A stretch of 39,465 nt of DNA, from NCBI GenBank assembly GCA_903921365.1, contig CAIXPS010000381.1:1-39465 (forward strand), in the 5' to 3' direction. Made by a program: the position numbers and the translations under genes. Shown piece after piece: positions 23,068 to 30,653 of this stretch (within the stretch, counting starts at the first letter, position 1; each line of letters begins with the position of its first letter). The notes beneath the pieces were generated by a model. The model saw nothing but the letters and a program-made list of their open reading frames with translations. It was not told the DNA's origin and did not search any database. This DNA comes from an uncultured bacterium. Lineage in GTDB: Bacteria > Chloroflexota > Anaerolineae > J036 > Brachytrichaceae.

Positions 23068-23475
23068 ATGAGTAAAAAGTATGAACGGCGCGTCAGCGAA
23101 CTGGTGCGGCAGCATCTATCTATGCTGATTGAACAACGCCTGAAGGACCCACGAGTCTCTGGCGTGAGCGTGACCGAAGTCGATGTTTCATCGGATACGC
23201 GCCACGCCAAAGTGTACTATAGCCTGATCGGCAATGACAAAGACCGTGAGCAGGCTGCACAGGGACTGGCAAGCGCCGCCGGCTGGTTGCGCCATGAGCT
23301 TGGCATCCATCTGCACACCCGCCACACCCCCGAACTGGTCTTTGAGTATGACTCGTCGCTGGAGAATGGCGCGCGTGTGTCGGATCTGCTGGATGCATTA
23401 AAAGAAAAAGAGGCTGCGCGAGCGCAGCAGAATCCGGAATCCGGCGATTTGCCCGGCGACCTGCCTGGCGGCTAA
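23068..23475 (+). CDS. rbfA: Ribosome-binding factor A
   Basis: RbfA is a KH-like protein that binds the 30S subunit and assists maturation of the 16S rRNA 5' end. The 135-residue sequence has the typical N-terminus ('YERRVSELVRQHLSMLIEQR'), 'LKDPRVSGVSVTEVDVSSD' and the core 'ARHAKVYYSL'-like segment (here RHAKVYYSLIG), then 'LGIHLHTRHTPELVFEYD', close to the family's RxxPxLxFxxD. The C-terminal 25 residues are an acidic, Gly/Pro-containing extension. It follows infB by 22 bases, its conserved position. Confidence 0.95.
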   Translation: MSKKYERRVSELVRQHLSMLIEQRLKDPRVSGVSVTEVDVSSDTRHAKVYYSLIGNDKDREQAAQGLASAAGWLRHELGIHLHTRHTPELVFEYDSSLENGARVSDLLDALKEKEAARAQQNPESGDLPGDLPGG

Positions 23476-23491
23476 GCGAGCAAAAATAGAA

Positions 23492-24544
23492 ATGTCCACT
23501 TCATACACCGTGAACGGCGAGGAAAACGAAGCCGGTCTACAACAGTTTCCAGATTCGGAGGAAGGCAACCGGCAGACCGGCATCCAGGCATGGATCGAGG
23601 CTGAGGGTTATCTGCGCCGCTCGCAACGCATTCTGGCGGTTACGCATCTGGCGCCCGACGGCGACGCCATTGGCAGCATGCTGGCGTTTGGTCACGCGAT
23701 GCAGAGCCTGGGCAAGAATGTCACAGTTGCGTGCCAGGACTCAGCGCATTCGCGCTTTGATTATCTCAATGGGGTGCACGACATCCGGCGGAGCGGCGAA
23801 GGCAATTTTGATCTGATCGTGTCGATTGATGCGAGCGACCTGCAAAGGTTAGGAACCATCTTCCTGCCAGTGCAGCACGGGCGCATACCGATGGTGGTAT
23901 TCGACCACCACATCACCAACACCAACTTTGGATCGGTCAATGTCGTCGACTCAAGCGCGTCTTCGTCGGCGGAGGTCATCTATCGACTGCTGCGGCGCCT
24001 CGACGCGCGCATTAACGCCGATATAGCAGCAGCCCTGCTCACGGGCATCATCACCGACACACTGGCGTTCCGCACGTCGTCCACCACGCCAGACACGCTT
24101 GCGATCGCGATGGAGTTGATGCGCGCAGGCGCATCGCTGCCCGACATTACGCGCCAGGCGCTGGTGCTGCGGTCGTATGACTCGATTCGCTTTCTGGCCA
24201 GCGGTATTGTCGCGTCGCAACTCGAAGATGGCATCGTCTATGCCGCCATTAGCCGCAAACTGCGCAAGGAGCTCGGGGTTAAGGAAGACCGCGGTGACGC
24301 CGGACTGGTCGGCACGTTGATCACATCAATGGAAGCGAAGGTTGCGGCGGTGTTTGTCGAACTCTCCGATGGCAACATCGAAATAGGGTTGCGCAGCGCC
24401 CCCGGCTACGACGTGTCGCAAGTGGCGTTTGAGTTCGGTGGCGGTGGGCATGCGGCTGCGGCTGGCTGCACATTGCCCGGCCCACTGCGTGACGCCGTCA
24501 ATCGTGTGTTGCAGCGGTTGCGCCGCATGATCCGCGAAAAGTGA
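23492..24544 (+). CDS. nrnA: DHH/DHHA1 phosphoesterase, NrnA-like oligoribonuclease/pAp phosphatase
   Basis: A cytoplasmic Mn-dependent phosphoesterase of 350 residues. It has a DHH domain with 'THLAPDGDAIGSMLAFGHAM' (metal-binding DGD), 'VSIDASD', the DHH triplet in 'VVFDHHITNTNFG' and 'LLTGIITDTLAFRTSSTTP', and a DHHA1 domain with the 'FGGGGHAAAAGC' substrate loop near the C-terminus. NrnA degrades nanoRNA and dephosphorylates pAp, and this gene regularly sits between rbfA and truB. The 40 residues before the DHH domain are longer than in Bacillus NrnA, so a later start is possible; no clear ribosome-binding site precedes 23492. Confidence 0.92.
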   Translation: MSTSYTVNGEENEAGLQQFPDSEEGNRQTGIQAWIEAEGYLRRSQRILAVTHLAPDGDAIGSMLAFGHAMQSLGKNVTVACQDSAHSRFDYLNGVHDIRRSGEGNFDLIVSIDASDLQRLGTIFLPVQHGRIPMVVFDHHITNTNFGSVNVVDSSASSSAEVIYRLLRRLDARINADIAAALLTGIITDTLAFRTSSTTPDTLAIAMELMRAGASLPDITRQALVLRSYDSIRFLASGIVASQLEDGIVYAAISRKLRKELGVKEDRGDAGLVGTLITSMEAKVAAVFVELSDGNIEIGLRSAPGYDVSQVAFEFGGGGHAAAAGCTLPGPLRDAVNRVLQRLRRMIREK

Positions 24545-25455
24545 GCACTACCGACGGCCTGCTGTTAATCGATAAGTCGCAAGGCATGACCTCGCACGAC
24601 GTGGTGGCGCGCGCGCGGCGCATCATCGGCATACGGGCCATCGGTCATGCCGGCACGCTCGATCCTTTCGCCACGGGGCTGTTGATCCTGTGTGTGGGCA
24701 ACGCCACTCGCGTGAGCGAGTACCTGCTCGGCGAGGTCAAGCGCTACTCCGGGCGGATGAAACTTGGTGAACGCACCAACACCGACGACCTGGACGGCGA
24801 GGTGATCGAACGGCGCGACGTGCGCGCGACGCCGGCAGACCTCGAACGCGCCCGCGCAGCCTTCACGGGGCATATTCTACAAATCCCACCGCAGTATTCG
24901 GCGATCCAGGTGGGTGGGAAACGCGCCTACAAGTTGGCGCGCAGTGGCGAGACGGTTGAACTCATGGCGCGCCCGGTGCATATTATTGAACTGGATATGG
25001 CTTTCGCCGATGCAACCACTGTCGATCTGCACATGACGTGCACCGCCGGAACCTACGTGCGCGCTCTGGCGCGCGATATCGGCGAGATGCTGGGCTGCGG
25101 GGCGCATCTGGTATCGTTGCGCCGCGAGCAGAGCGGCCTGTTCATGCTTGCTTCCGCAATCACGCTGGAAGTGCTGCAACAGGCTGCTGCCGCAGTCACA
25201 GGTGGATGGGCGGCGCATCTGTTGCCTAAAGACCGCGCGGTTGATCATTTCCCGGCGCACCACCTCGACTCGATGGCGTCACAGCGTCTGCTGATGGGCC
25301 AAACGGTGCGTGTCGAACCCGTTGTGGACGCAGTCGCGCCCGCACTCTGCCGCGTGTATGATGCCACTGGCGCCTTTGTCGCCATCGGCGAGTTTGATGC
25401 GGCGGCTGGCACAATCAAGCCTGTCAAGGTATTTCATAAAGACGACACTCCGTAA
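24541..25455 (+). CDS. truB: tRNA pseudouridine(55) synthase TruB
   Basis: TruB converts uridine 55 in the T loop of tRNAs to pseudouridine. The 304-residue protein shows 'LLIDKSQGMTSHDVVARAR' and the catalytic motif 'GHAGTLDPFATGLL' with Asp41 as nucleophile, then 'QIPPQYSAIQVGGKRAYKLA', 'RSGE' and 'TYVRALARDIGEMLGCGAHL', all standard. A C-terminal PUA-like segment ends the protein. The GTG start overlaps the nrnA stop codon by four bases (GTGA), so translation is coupled. Confidence 0.96.
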   Translation: MSTTDGLLLIDKSQGMTSHDVVARARRIIGIRAIGHAGTLDPFATGLLILCVGNATRVSEYLLGEVKRYSGRMKLGERTNTDDLDGEVIERRDVRATPADLERARAAFTGHILQIPPQYSAIQVGGKRAYKLARSGETVELMARPVHIIELDMAFADATTVDLHMTCTAGTYVRALARDIGEMLGCGAHLVSLRREQSGLFMLASAITLEVLQQAAAAVTGGWAAHLLPKDRAVDHFPAHHLDSMASQRLLMGQTVRVEPVVDAVAPALCRVYDATGAFVAIGEFDAAAGTIKPVKVFHKDDTP

Positions 25456-25491
25456 TTCGTAATAGTCATCACACGACGTTGAACCCTGTGT

Positions 25492-26280
25492 ATGCAGCTT
25501 TTTCATTCTTTCACCGAGATTGATCGCCCTGTGGGTTCGGTATGCACGGTCGGCACCTTTGACGGCGTGCACCTCGGACATCAGGCGCTCTTGCGCGCAA
25601 TGGTGGACGATGCGCATACACGCGGCGTGCCTGCTGCGGTCGTGACCTTCTATCCTCATCCTCGCGTGGTGCTTGGACGCGCTCCTGCGGCATACCTGAC
25701 CTTGCCGGACGAGAAAGCGCGCCAGATGCAATTGTTCGGCATCGACATCCTGGTCGTCATCGCATTTACACGTGAGACCATTCAGATCACTGCCGCGCAA
25801 TTTGTGCAGTTGATGCGCGATCGCCTCCGAATGGCTAGTTTGTGGATCGGCCCGGATTTTGCGCTAGGTAATCGACGTCAGGGCGATGCTGCCTTCCTGC
25901 GCATGCAGGGGGCTGAGTTCGGGTTCGCCGTAAACGTGCTCACGTCCTTTAATGCCGGCGTTGAGACCGTTTCGAGCACTCGCATTCGGGCGGCGTTGGC
26001 GCGTGGGGATATGCGCGAGGCCAACCTCTGCCTGGGCAGGCCATTCATGGTTGCGGGCACAATGATCAACCCGCTTACTATCCGCCTTTCGTCCGATCAT
26101 GCCTTGCCTGCGCCGGGCAATTATTCTATTCTGGTGTGCGGCGAGCCCCATACCGCAACGCTGCCAGCGCCAGCGGATGCAGCCGCAGATGCGCCGCGCC
26201 TACTCCAACTGGATCGTCCCGTAGAATGTGAGCGCAATGCCCAGAATGCCAGTGTGGTTGAATTCACCAGTGGAGGCTAA
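25492..26280 (+). CDS. ribF: RibF-type FAD synthetase lacking a recognisable riboflavin kinase domain
   Basis: The N-terminal FMN adenylyltransferase domain is intact: nucleotide-binding 'GTFDGVHLGHQALL' (residues 21-34), 'TFYPHP' and 'GPDFALGNRRQGD', and the ISSTRIR-type loop as 'VSSTRIRAALARGD' (160-173), then 'NLCLGRPFMVAGTM'. In normal bifunctional RibF (about 310 residues) this is followed by a kinase domain with GDxxGRxLGFPTAN. Here residues 182-262 contain none of it, only 'LPAPGNYSILVCG' reminiscent of the kinase's first strand, and the protein ends at 262. It should adenylate FMN but probably cannot phosphorylate riboflavin. It keeps the usual place after truB. Confidence 0.88.
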   Translation: MQLFHSFTEIDRPVGSVCTVGTFDGVHLGHQALLRAMVDDAHTRGVPAAVVTFYPHPRVVLGRAPAAYLTLPDEKARQMQLFGIDILVVIAFTRETIQITAAQFVQLMRDRLRMASLWIGPDFALGNRRQGDAAFLRMQGAEFGFAVNVLTSFNAGVETVSSTRIRAALARGDMREANLCLGRPFMVAGTMINPLTIRLSSDHALPAPGNYSILVCGEPHTATLPAPADAAADAPRLLQLDRPVECERNAQNASVVEFTSGG

Positions 26281-26289
26281 GACAACGTA

Positions 26290-28038
26290 ATGACCAGGTT
26301 TCGGTTGCCCATTCGTAAAACGCGGGTTGGTCTGATGAACCTGCTCCGCAAGGGGCGGCGTGTGTCGCCCTGGCTAATGCTTTCACTGAGCGGAGAAATC
26401 GATGAGTTGCCGCAACCCCGCCCACGCGTGCCTTTCGCGCGTTTCGTCCTGCCGCCCGATCCACCAAGTGTGAGCAGCCTGCGACGAACCTTCGAACAGC
26501 TTGGACTCGACCCGCGCATACAGGGCGTGGTGCTCAGGATCGAATGCGCCGCCAGCGCAGCAACCTATCAAAGCCTGCGCAAAGTGCTGCTCGATTTTCG
26601 CGCGCGCGGCAAACGTCTGATCGCCTATGCCACATCGTTCGGCCCGTTCCAGTATTACCTCGCTTGCGCATGCGACCAGATCATCATGCCGCCAACCGCC
26701 GAGTGGGGCATTACTGGTTTGTTGCGTGAGTATCTGTTCTTCAAGGACGCGCTCGATCAACTTGGCATCGGCGTCGATGTGGTCAATGTTTCGCCGTTCA
26801 AGTCAGCGTTTGATCAGTTCACACGCTCGGATTTCTCCGCTGAATCACGCGCGCAGGCGGAGTGGCTCCTCGACGCGACATTCAACGAACTGGTGCGCGG
26901 GATTGCCGAGGGGCGCAAGCTGAGTGAGGCGCAGGCGCGCGCATTGGTGGATGGCGCACCGCTCGGCGCGTGTGAGGCAGTCGAGCAAGGGCTGCTCGAT
27001 GCCGTGCTCTACGAAGACGAACTGGAAGCTCATCTCACACCTGCCGCCACGGCCCCTGACGCATCGTCTGCCCCAACCGGTGCGAAGAAGCCGCCCCAAA
27101 AGCCGGAGCCGCTCCCGCAACTGGCGCTTTATGACGACGCGCGCAAGTTGCTGCTGATCCCGTATTTCGAGCGCAGCGCGAAACCAATCGGCGTCGTGAT
27201 GATCGAAGGCACGATTGTGGAAGGGCGCAGCCAGTCGCTCCCACTGCCGCTTCCCTTGCCCTTCTTCGGGAATCGCTTTGCCGGATCGGAGAGCGTGGTG
27301 CAGGCGTTGCGGCAGGCGGGCGAAGACGAGCACATCGCGGCGGTTATCCTGTATGTGGACTCGGGCGGTGGCAGCGCGCTCGCATCAGACCTGATCGCGC
27401 GCGAAGTGCGGCGCGTGCGCGAGCGCAAGCCGGTGGTGGCCTACATGGGCGGCGTGGCCGCGTCGGGCGGTTATTACGTCGCAGCGCTGGCGCAGAGCAT
27501 CATCGCGCAGCCGCTCACGATTACAGGCAGCATCGGCGTCATCACGATGAAGCCGAACGCACAAAACGCACAACACAAGCTGTTTCTGCATAATACCATC
27601 CTGCAGCGTGGCGCGCGCGCAGGCATGTACAGCACAGCTACGCCATTGAGCGCGGACGAGCGCACGGCCGTCGCCGCGTCGATTCAGCGCATTTATGACG
27701 ACTTCAAGCGCGTCGTCGCTGAGGGACGGAAGTTGGAATTCGACGCCATCGAGCCGCTTGCCGGTGGGCGCGTGTGGACAGGGGCAATGGCGCTCGATCG
27801 TGGGTTGGTGGACGAGCTAGGCGACTTCACGCTTGCGCTCAACAAAGCGCATGCCCTGGCCGGTCTGCCGCAGGCGCAACGGCCCCACGCAATTGTCATC
27901 GCGCCGCCGCGCAAGATCGCACTTCCGACGCCCAAAGCCGCCCAGGAGGGCCTGAGTGATCTACGCACCTTGTGGAATCACTTCAACCGTGCGCGAACCT
28001 GGGCATTGCTGCCGTGGAGCGTTGCGAAAGGGGATTAG
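26290..28038 (+). CDS. sppA: Signal peptide peptidase SppA (S49, double-domain form)
   Basis: SppA (protease IV) degrades cleaved signal peptides with a Ser-Lys dyad. The 582-residue, two-domain form is like E. coli SppA. The N-terminal domain supplies the base in 'NVSPFKSAFDQFTR' (Lys171). The C-terminal domain supplies the nucleophile in GGVAASGGYYVA (Ser392), with 'LYVDSGGGSALASDLIARE' and 'TGSIGVI' before and after. A Pro/Lys-rich linker (about 258-277) joins the domains. No membrane anchor is visible at the N-terminus, which is unusual for this family. The ATG at 26290 has GGAGG about 14 bases upstream; a later ATG at 26335 is possible. Confidence 0.93.
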   Translation: MTRFRLPIRKTRVGLMNLLRKGRRVSPWLMLSLSGEIDELPQPRPRVPFARFVLPPDPPSVSSLRRTFEQLGLDPRIQGVVLRIECAASAATYQSLRKVLLDFRARGKRLIAYATSFGPFQYYLACACDQIIMPPTAEWGITGLLREYLFFKDALDQLGIGVDVVNVSPFKSAFDQFTRSDFSAESRAQAEWLLDATFNELVRGIAEGRKLSEAQARALVDGAPLGACEAVEQGLLDAVLYEDELEAHLTPAATAPDASSAPTGAKKPPQKPEPLPQLALYDDARKLLLIPYFERSAKPIGVVMIEGTIVEGRSQSLPLPLPLPFFGNRFAGSESVVQALRQAGEDEHIAAVILYVDSGGGSALASDLIAREVRRVRERKPVVAYMGGVAASGGYYVAALAQSIIAQPLTITGSIGVITMKPNAQNAQHKLFLHNTILQRGARAGMYSTATPLSADERTAVAASIQRIYDDFKRVVAEGRKLEFDAIEPLAGGRVWTGAMALDRGLVDELGDFTLALNKAHALAGLPQAQRPHAIVIAPPRKIALPTPKAAQEGLSDLRTLWNHFNRARTWALLPWSVAKGD

Positions 28039-28043
28039 TGTGT

Positions 28044-28415
28044 TTAGCGATCTCGGTGCACAGTGCGCCACTCGCCGTCGATGATGGTCTCATCCGTCTT
28101 GCTGTGGTTGCCTCGTGACACATTTTCGATGGCCGCCATATGCTCCTGCACCACATCCTGCGGTGCCATCATCACGAAGGCCTCAATCGCAAGAATGATC
28201 ACGCCCAGGTCGTCCAACTGTCCAAGCACAGGAATGACATCCGGGATCACGTCAAACGGCATAAGCGCATACGCAACCGAGGCAATCGGCACAAGTTTCA
28301 GATAGACTGGGACGCGCGGGTCCATGAACAGGCGCCCCACCAATCGCAGACGGTTGATCACCGACACCACCACGTTTACTCTTTCCTCAGGCGCCGAATT
28401 TGGATTAGCCACCAT
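28044..28415 (-). CDS. DUF1232 (YkvA-like) membrane protein
   Basis: A 123-residue protein with the DUF1232 core 'PVYLKLVPIASVAYALMPFD' then 'VIPDVIPVLGQLDDLGVIIL', which includes the family's DxIPDxIPVxGxLDD motif and two short hydrophobic helices. The function is unknown. It is convergent with sppA, five bases apart, and divergent from the cupredoxin gene. AGGAGG touches the ATG at 28415 with only one base between, so initiation may use a GTG at the second codon or one further in. Confidence 0.85.
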   Translation of the reverse strand: MVANPNSAPEERVNVVVSVINRLRLVGRLFMDPRVPVYLKLVPIASVAYALMPFDVIPDVIPVLGQLDDLGVIILAIEAFVMMAPQDVVQEHMAAIENVSRGNHSKTDETIIDGEWRTVHRDR

Positions 28416-28617
28416 ACCTCCTGCTTGATTTCATATAACAACTGAACCATCATACACTTTGTTGATTGTATTGCCTGTCTTCCGCCTGATATTTTGCTGA
28501 TGATTGGCTTTCGCCATTCTCAGGAAGGCGATATTACAGCTTTGAATGATATACTTTCAGGGTTTGTTTAAGTTGGACAGTGTAATTTGACCATTTTGTT
28601 TTAGGAGATTAAAAAGG

Positions 28618-29115
28618 ATGGCGACAATAGTTTCGCGCAGAGAGTTTTTGAAGAGCATGGGTTTGGTTGGTGGGCTGGCTTTGAGTAGCGTTATCGTTGC
28701 GGCGTGCGGCGGGGGGAGCGCACCGGCGGCGACAAGCGCACCGGCTGCTGCGCCGGTGACCCTCGACATTGCTTCAAAGGGCGAAGAACTGGTGTACGAC
28801 AAGAATACACTTGAAGCCCCGGCCAATTCGAAAATCACATTGAACTTGAAGAACAACTCCACGGCGCTCTCGCACAACTGGGTGCTGTGCAAGCCGGGCA
28901 CAGCCGACACGGTTGCTACAGATGGCATGGCTGCTGGCGACACCAAGAACTATCTCAAGGATAACGACGCCAACGTGATCGCCCATTTACCATTGATTAA
29001 GCCTGGTCAGACTGGTTCCGTCACCTTCAATGCGCCCGCACCCGGAGCCTATCCTTTCGAGTGCACCTTCCCTGGTCACAATGCGCTGATGAAGGGCACG
29101 TTGACAATCAAGTAA
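28618..29115 (+). CDS. Type 1 blue-copper protein (azurin/auracyanin-like), Tat lipoprotein
   Basis: A small electron carrier of 165 residues. The N-terminus has a consensus Tat motif SRREFLK (6-12), a hydrophobic stretch and a lipobox ending at Cys30, then an Ala/Pro-rich linker. The mature domain has the cupredoxin ligands His86 (ALSHNW), Cys149, His154 and Met158 in 'FECTFPGHNALMKG', giving C-x4-H-x3-M, the azurin spacing. Tat export fits a protein that folds with its cofactor inside the cell. In Chloroflexota, auracyanins carry electrons between alternative complex III and oxidases or reaction centres; the partner here is not in the window. AAAAAGG precedes the ATG. Confidence 0.93.
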   Translation: MATIVSRREFLKSMGLVGGLALSSVIVAACGGGSAPAATSAPAAAPVTLDIASKGEELVYDKNTLEAPANSKITLNLKNNSTALSHNWVLCKPGTADTVATDGMAAGDTKNYLKDNDANVIAHLPLIKPGQTGSVTFNAPAPGAYPFECTFPGHNALMKGTLTIK

Positions 29116-29155
29116 CGGGAAGTAACGGGTTTTGATATGAAGCCCGATAAACAAC

Positions 29156-29185
29156 GAGAGCCAACGACGCCGAACGTTGGCTCTC
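29156..29185 (+). terminator. Hairpin downstream of the cupredoxin gene
   Basis: GAGAGCCAACG (29156-29166) and CGTTGGCTCTC (29175-29185) form a perfect 11-base stem with an 8-base loop, 40 bases after the cupredoxin stop. The sequence that follows is purine-rich (AAAGCAAAAGGAGGAGAAG) instead of T-rich, so it may protect the mRNA end or need a factor to terminate. Confidence 0.6.
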
Positions 29186-29354
29186 AAAGCAAAAGGAGGA
29201 GAAGAGGAGGTCCCACCCTGACTCTAGTGCTTTCTTTATAACGCTTTTGGTTGATCTCTCCATGACGTTCGGCCTACGAATCCCCTACGGTTGACTCTGC
29301 TCCTGAATCTGCACTAAGACATTTGAACTGGGCGCGCGCAGGCTGCGCATGCAT

Positions 29355-29360
29355 TATCAT
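29355..29360 (+). promoter_or_regulatory. Candidate -10 box of the M28-like gene (leaderless geometry)
   Basis: TATCAT ends seven bases before the ATG at 29368, with no ribosome-binding site between. The arrangement repeats that seen at 13021, 13048 and 37617. Confidence 0.35.
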
Positions 29361-29367
29361 GCAACGC

Positions 29368-30621
29368 ATGACATCACTCGAACACTTTCGCGCGATTGCT
29401 GTTGGGATTGGTCCGCGCAGCAGCGCCAGCGAAGAAGAAACAAAAGCAGCTGATTACGTGGCGGAGCAATTGACCGCATATGGTCTGACCCCGCAGAAGC
29501 AACACTTCCTGAGCGCGGAATATACCTATGCGCCGCACATGCTGTATGCCGGGCTAGGCTTGCTCAGCCTCTTCCTGTTCTGGCAGACGCAACCGGTCGG
29601 CGCCGCCGCTGCTGTGCTCATCATGGTCACGGCGCTGATATCCATAGCGCTGGAATTACAACTGCGACCGAATCTGTTGCGCTGGTTGCTGCCCATTGAG
29701 CGCGGCACGAATGTCATTGTCGATATTCCCCGCGCCGATGCGCCTGCAGAGGGCGATGGCGCAGCCTCAGCCGGTGTGGGTGGTAAGAAGATCATCGTTA
29801 CGGCGCATCTCGACGTGCATCGCAAACCCGCTATCTTCATTGCGCTGGGCGGCGTGAAAGTGCTGCCGGCGCTGTTTCTGGCGGGCGAGATTGCCGGCGC
29901 GGTGTTGATTGTGCTGGCAGCTATTGGCGTGCCCGTATCCGTCTCCATCCTGCGCCAGATCGCGCTCGCGCCGGGTCTGGTGTTTCTCGCGCTTCTGGTG
30001 GTGATGTTTCTCGCCAATCGGTCGCCTTACGAGAAGGGCGTGGGCGATAACGCGGGCGGCCTTGCTGTATTGTTGAGCGTCGCCGAGCGATTGAAGACTA
30101 CGCCCCTGGCGCATTCGGAAGCGACACTCGTTTTCACAGGCGCGGAAGAAGCCGGCTGTTATGGAGCGCAGGCGTATTTTGCATCTCGGCAAGATATGCA
30201 GCATGATACTGTGCATATCGTTGTTGATGCCGTGGGAGCGCGGGGAACTGCACCCGCTATCGTTCGCGCCGAACGATACGTGAGCACTGTGGCCAGTGAC
30301 GCCAAGTTGCTGGCGATCGCGGACGCGATTGCATCCGCCCACGCGGAATTGAGTGTCACTCAGTTGCCTCAGATCGCAGGGCGCGGCGAACTCACCCTGA
30401 GCGCAAGCTTGTTGCTCCCGGTGATCCCAGTGATTGGCGTGACTTCAGTGGCAAAGGATGTGCCGCCGCCGGCTGAAACGATCGAACCCATTGAGCCAAT
30501 TGAACCCATCGATCCAGATCAGTCGTCCCTACAACGCCACGAGTCGTTTCTCTGGGAGTTGTTACAAGGCATCGATGCATCAGCAGCAGGCGATACTGCA
30601 CCCGCGTCCATGGCAGCCTAA
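29368..30621 (+). CDS. M28-peptidase-like protein with inserted transmembrane segments
   Basis: A 417-residue relative of M28 zinc aminopeptidases. The N-terminal helix region 'AIAVGIGPRSSASEEETKAA' fits the family. Zinc-site motifs are present as VTAHLDVH (His, Asp), GVGDNAGG (bridging Asp), TGAEEAG (catalytic Glu pair) and VVDAVGA. Two hydrophobic hairpins are inserted: one before the first strand (about residues 54-92) and one of about 60 residues between the first His and the bridging Asp. The family's last ligand motif HTPxDT is replaced by PPPAETIE, followed by a short IEP repeat. So it is membrane-embedded and its catalytic status is doubtful. The ATG at 29368 is chosen because a -10-like box sits seven bases upstream. 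Confidence 0.8.
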   Translation: MTSLEHFRAIAVGIGPRSSASEEETKAADYVAEQLTAYGLTPQKQHFLSAEYTYAPHMLYAGLGLLSLFLFWQTQPVGAAAAVLIMVTALISIALELQLRPNLLRWLLPIERGTNVIVDIPRADAPAEGDGAASAGVGGKKIIVTAHLDVHRKPAIFIALGGVKVLPALFLAGEIAGAVLIVLAAIGVPVSVSILRQIALAPGLVFLALLVVMFLANRSPYEKGVGDNAGGLAVLLSVAERLKTTPLAHSEATLVFTGAEEAGCYGAQAYFASRQDMQHDTVHIVVDAVGARGTAPAIVRAERYVSTVASDAKLLAIADAIASAHAELSVTQLPQIAGRGELTLSASLLLPVIPVIGVTSVAKDVPPPAETIEPIEPIEPIDPDQSSLQRHESFLWELLQGIDASAAGDTAPASMAA

Positions 30622-30653
30622 GGCGCTCAGCACAAATCAAGGGTGAATCCAGG

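Noticed and set aside
29323-29367. TTG start at 29323 for the M28-like gene
   Set aside because: The added 15 residues are rich in Cys, Ala and Arg, do not resemble the family N-terminus, and lie over a -10-like box.
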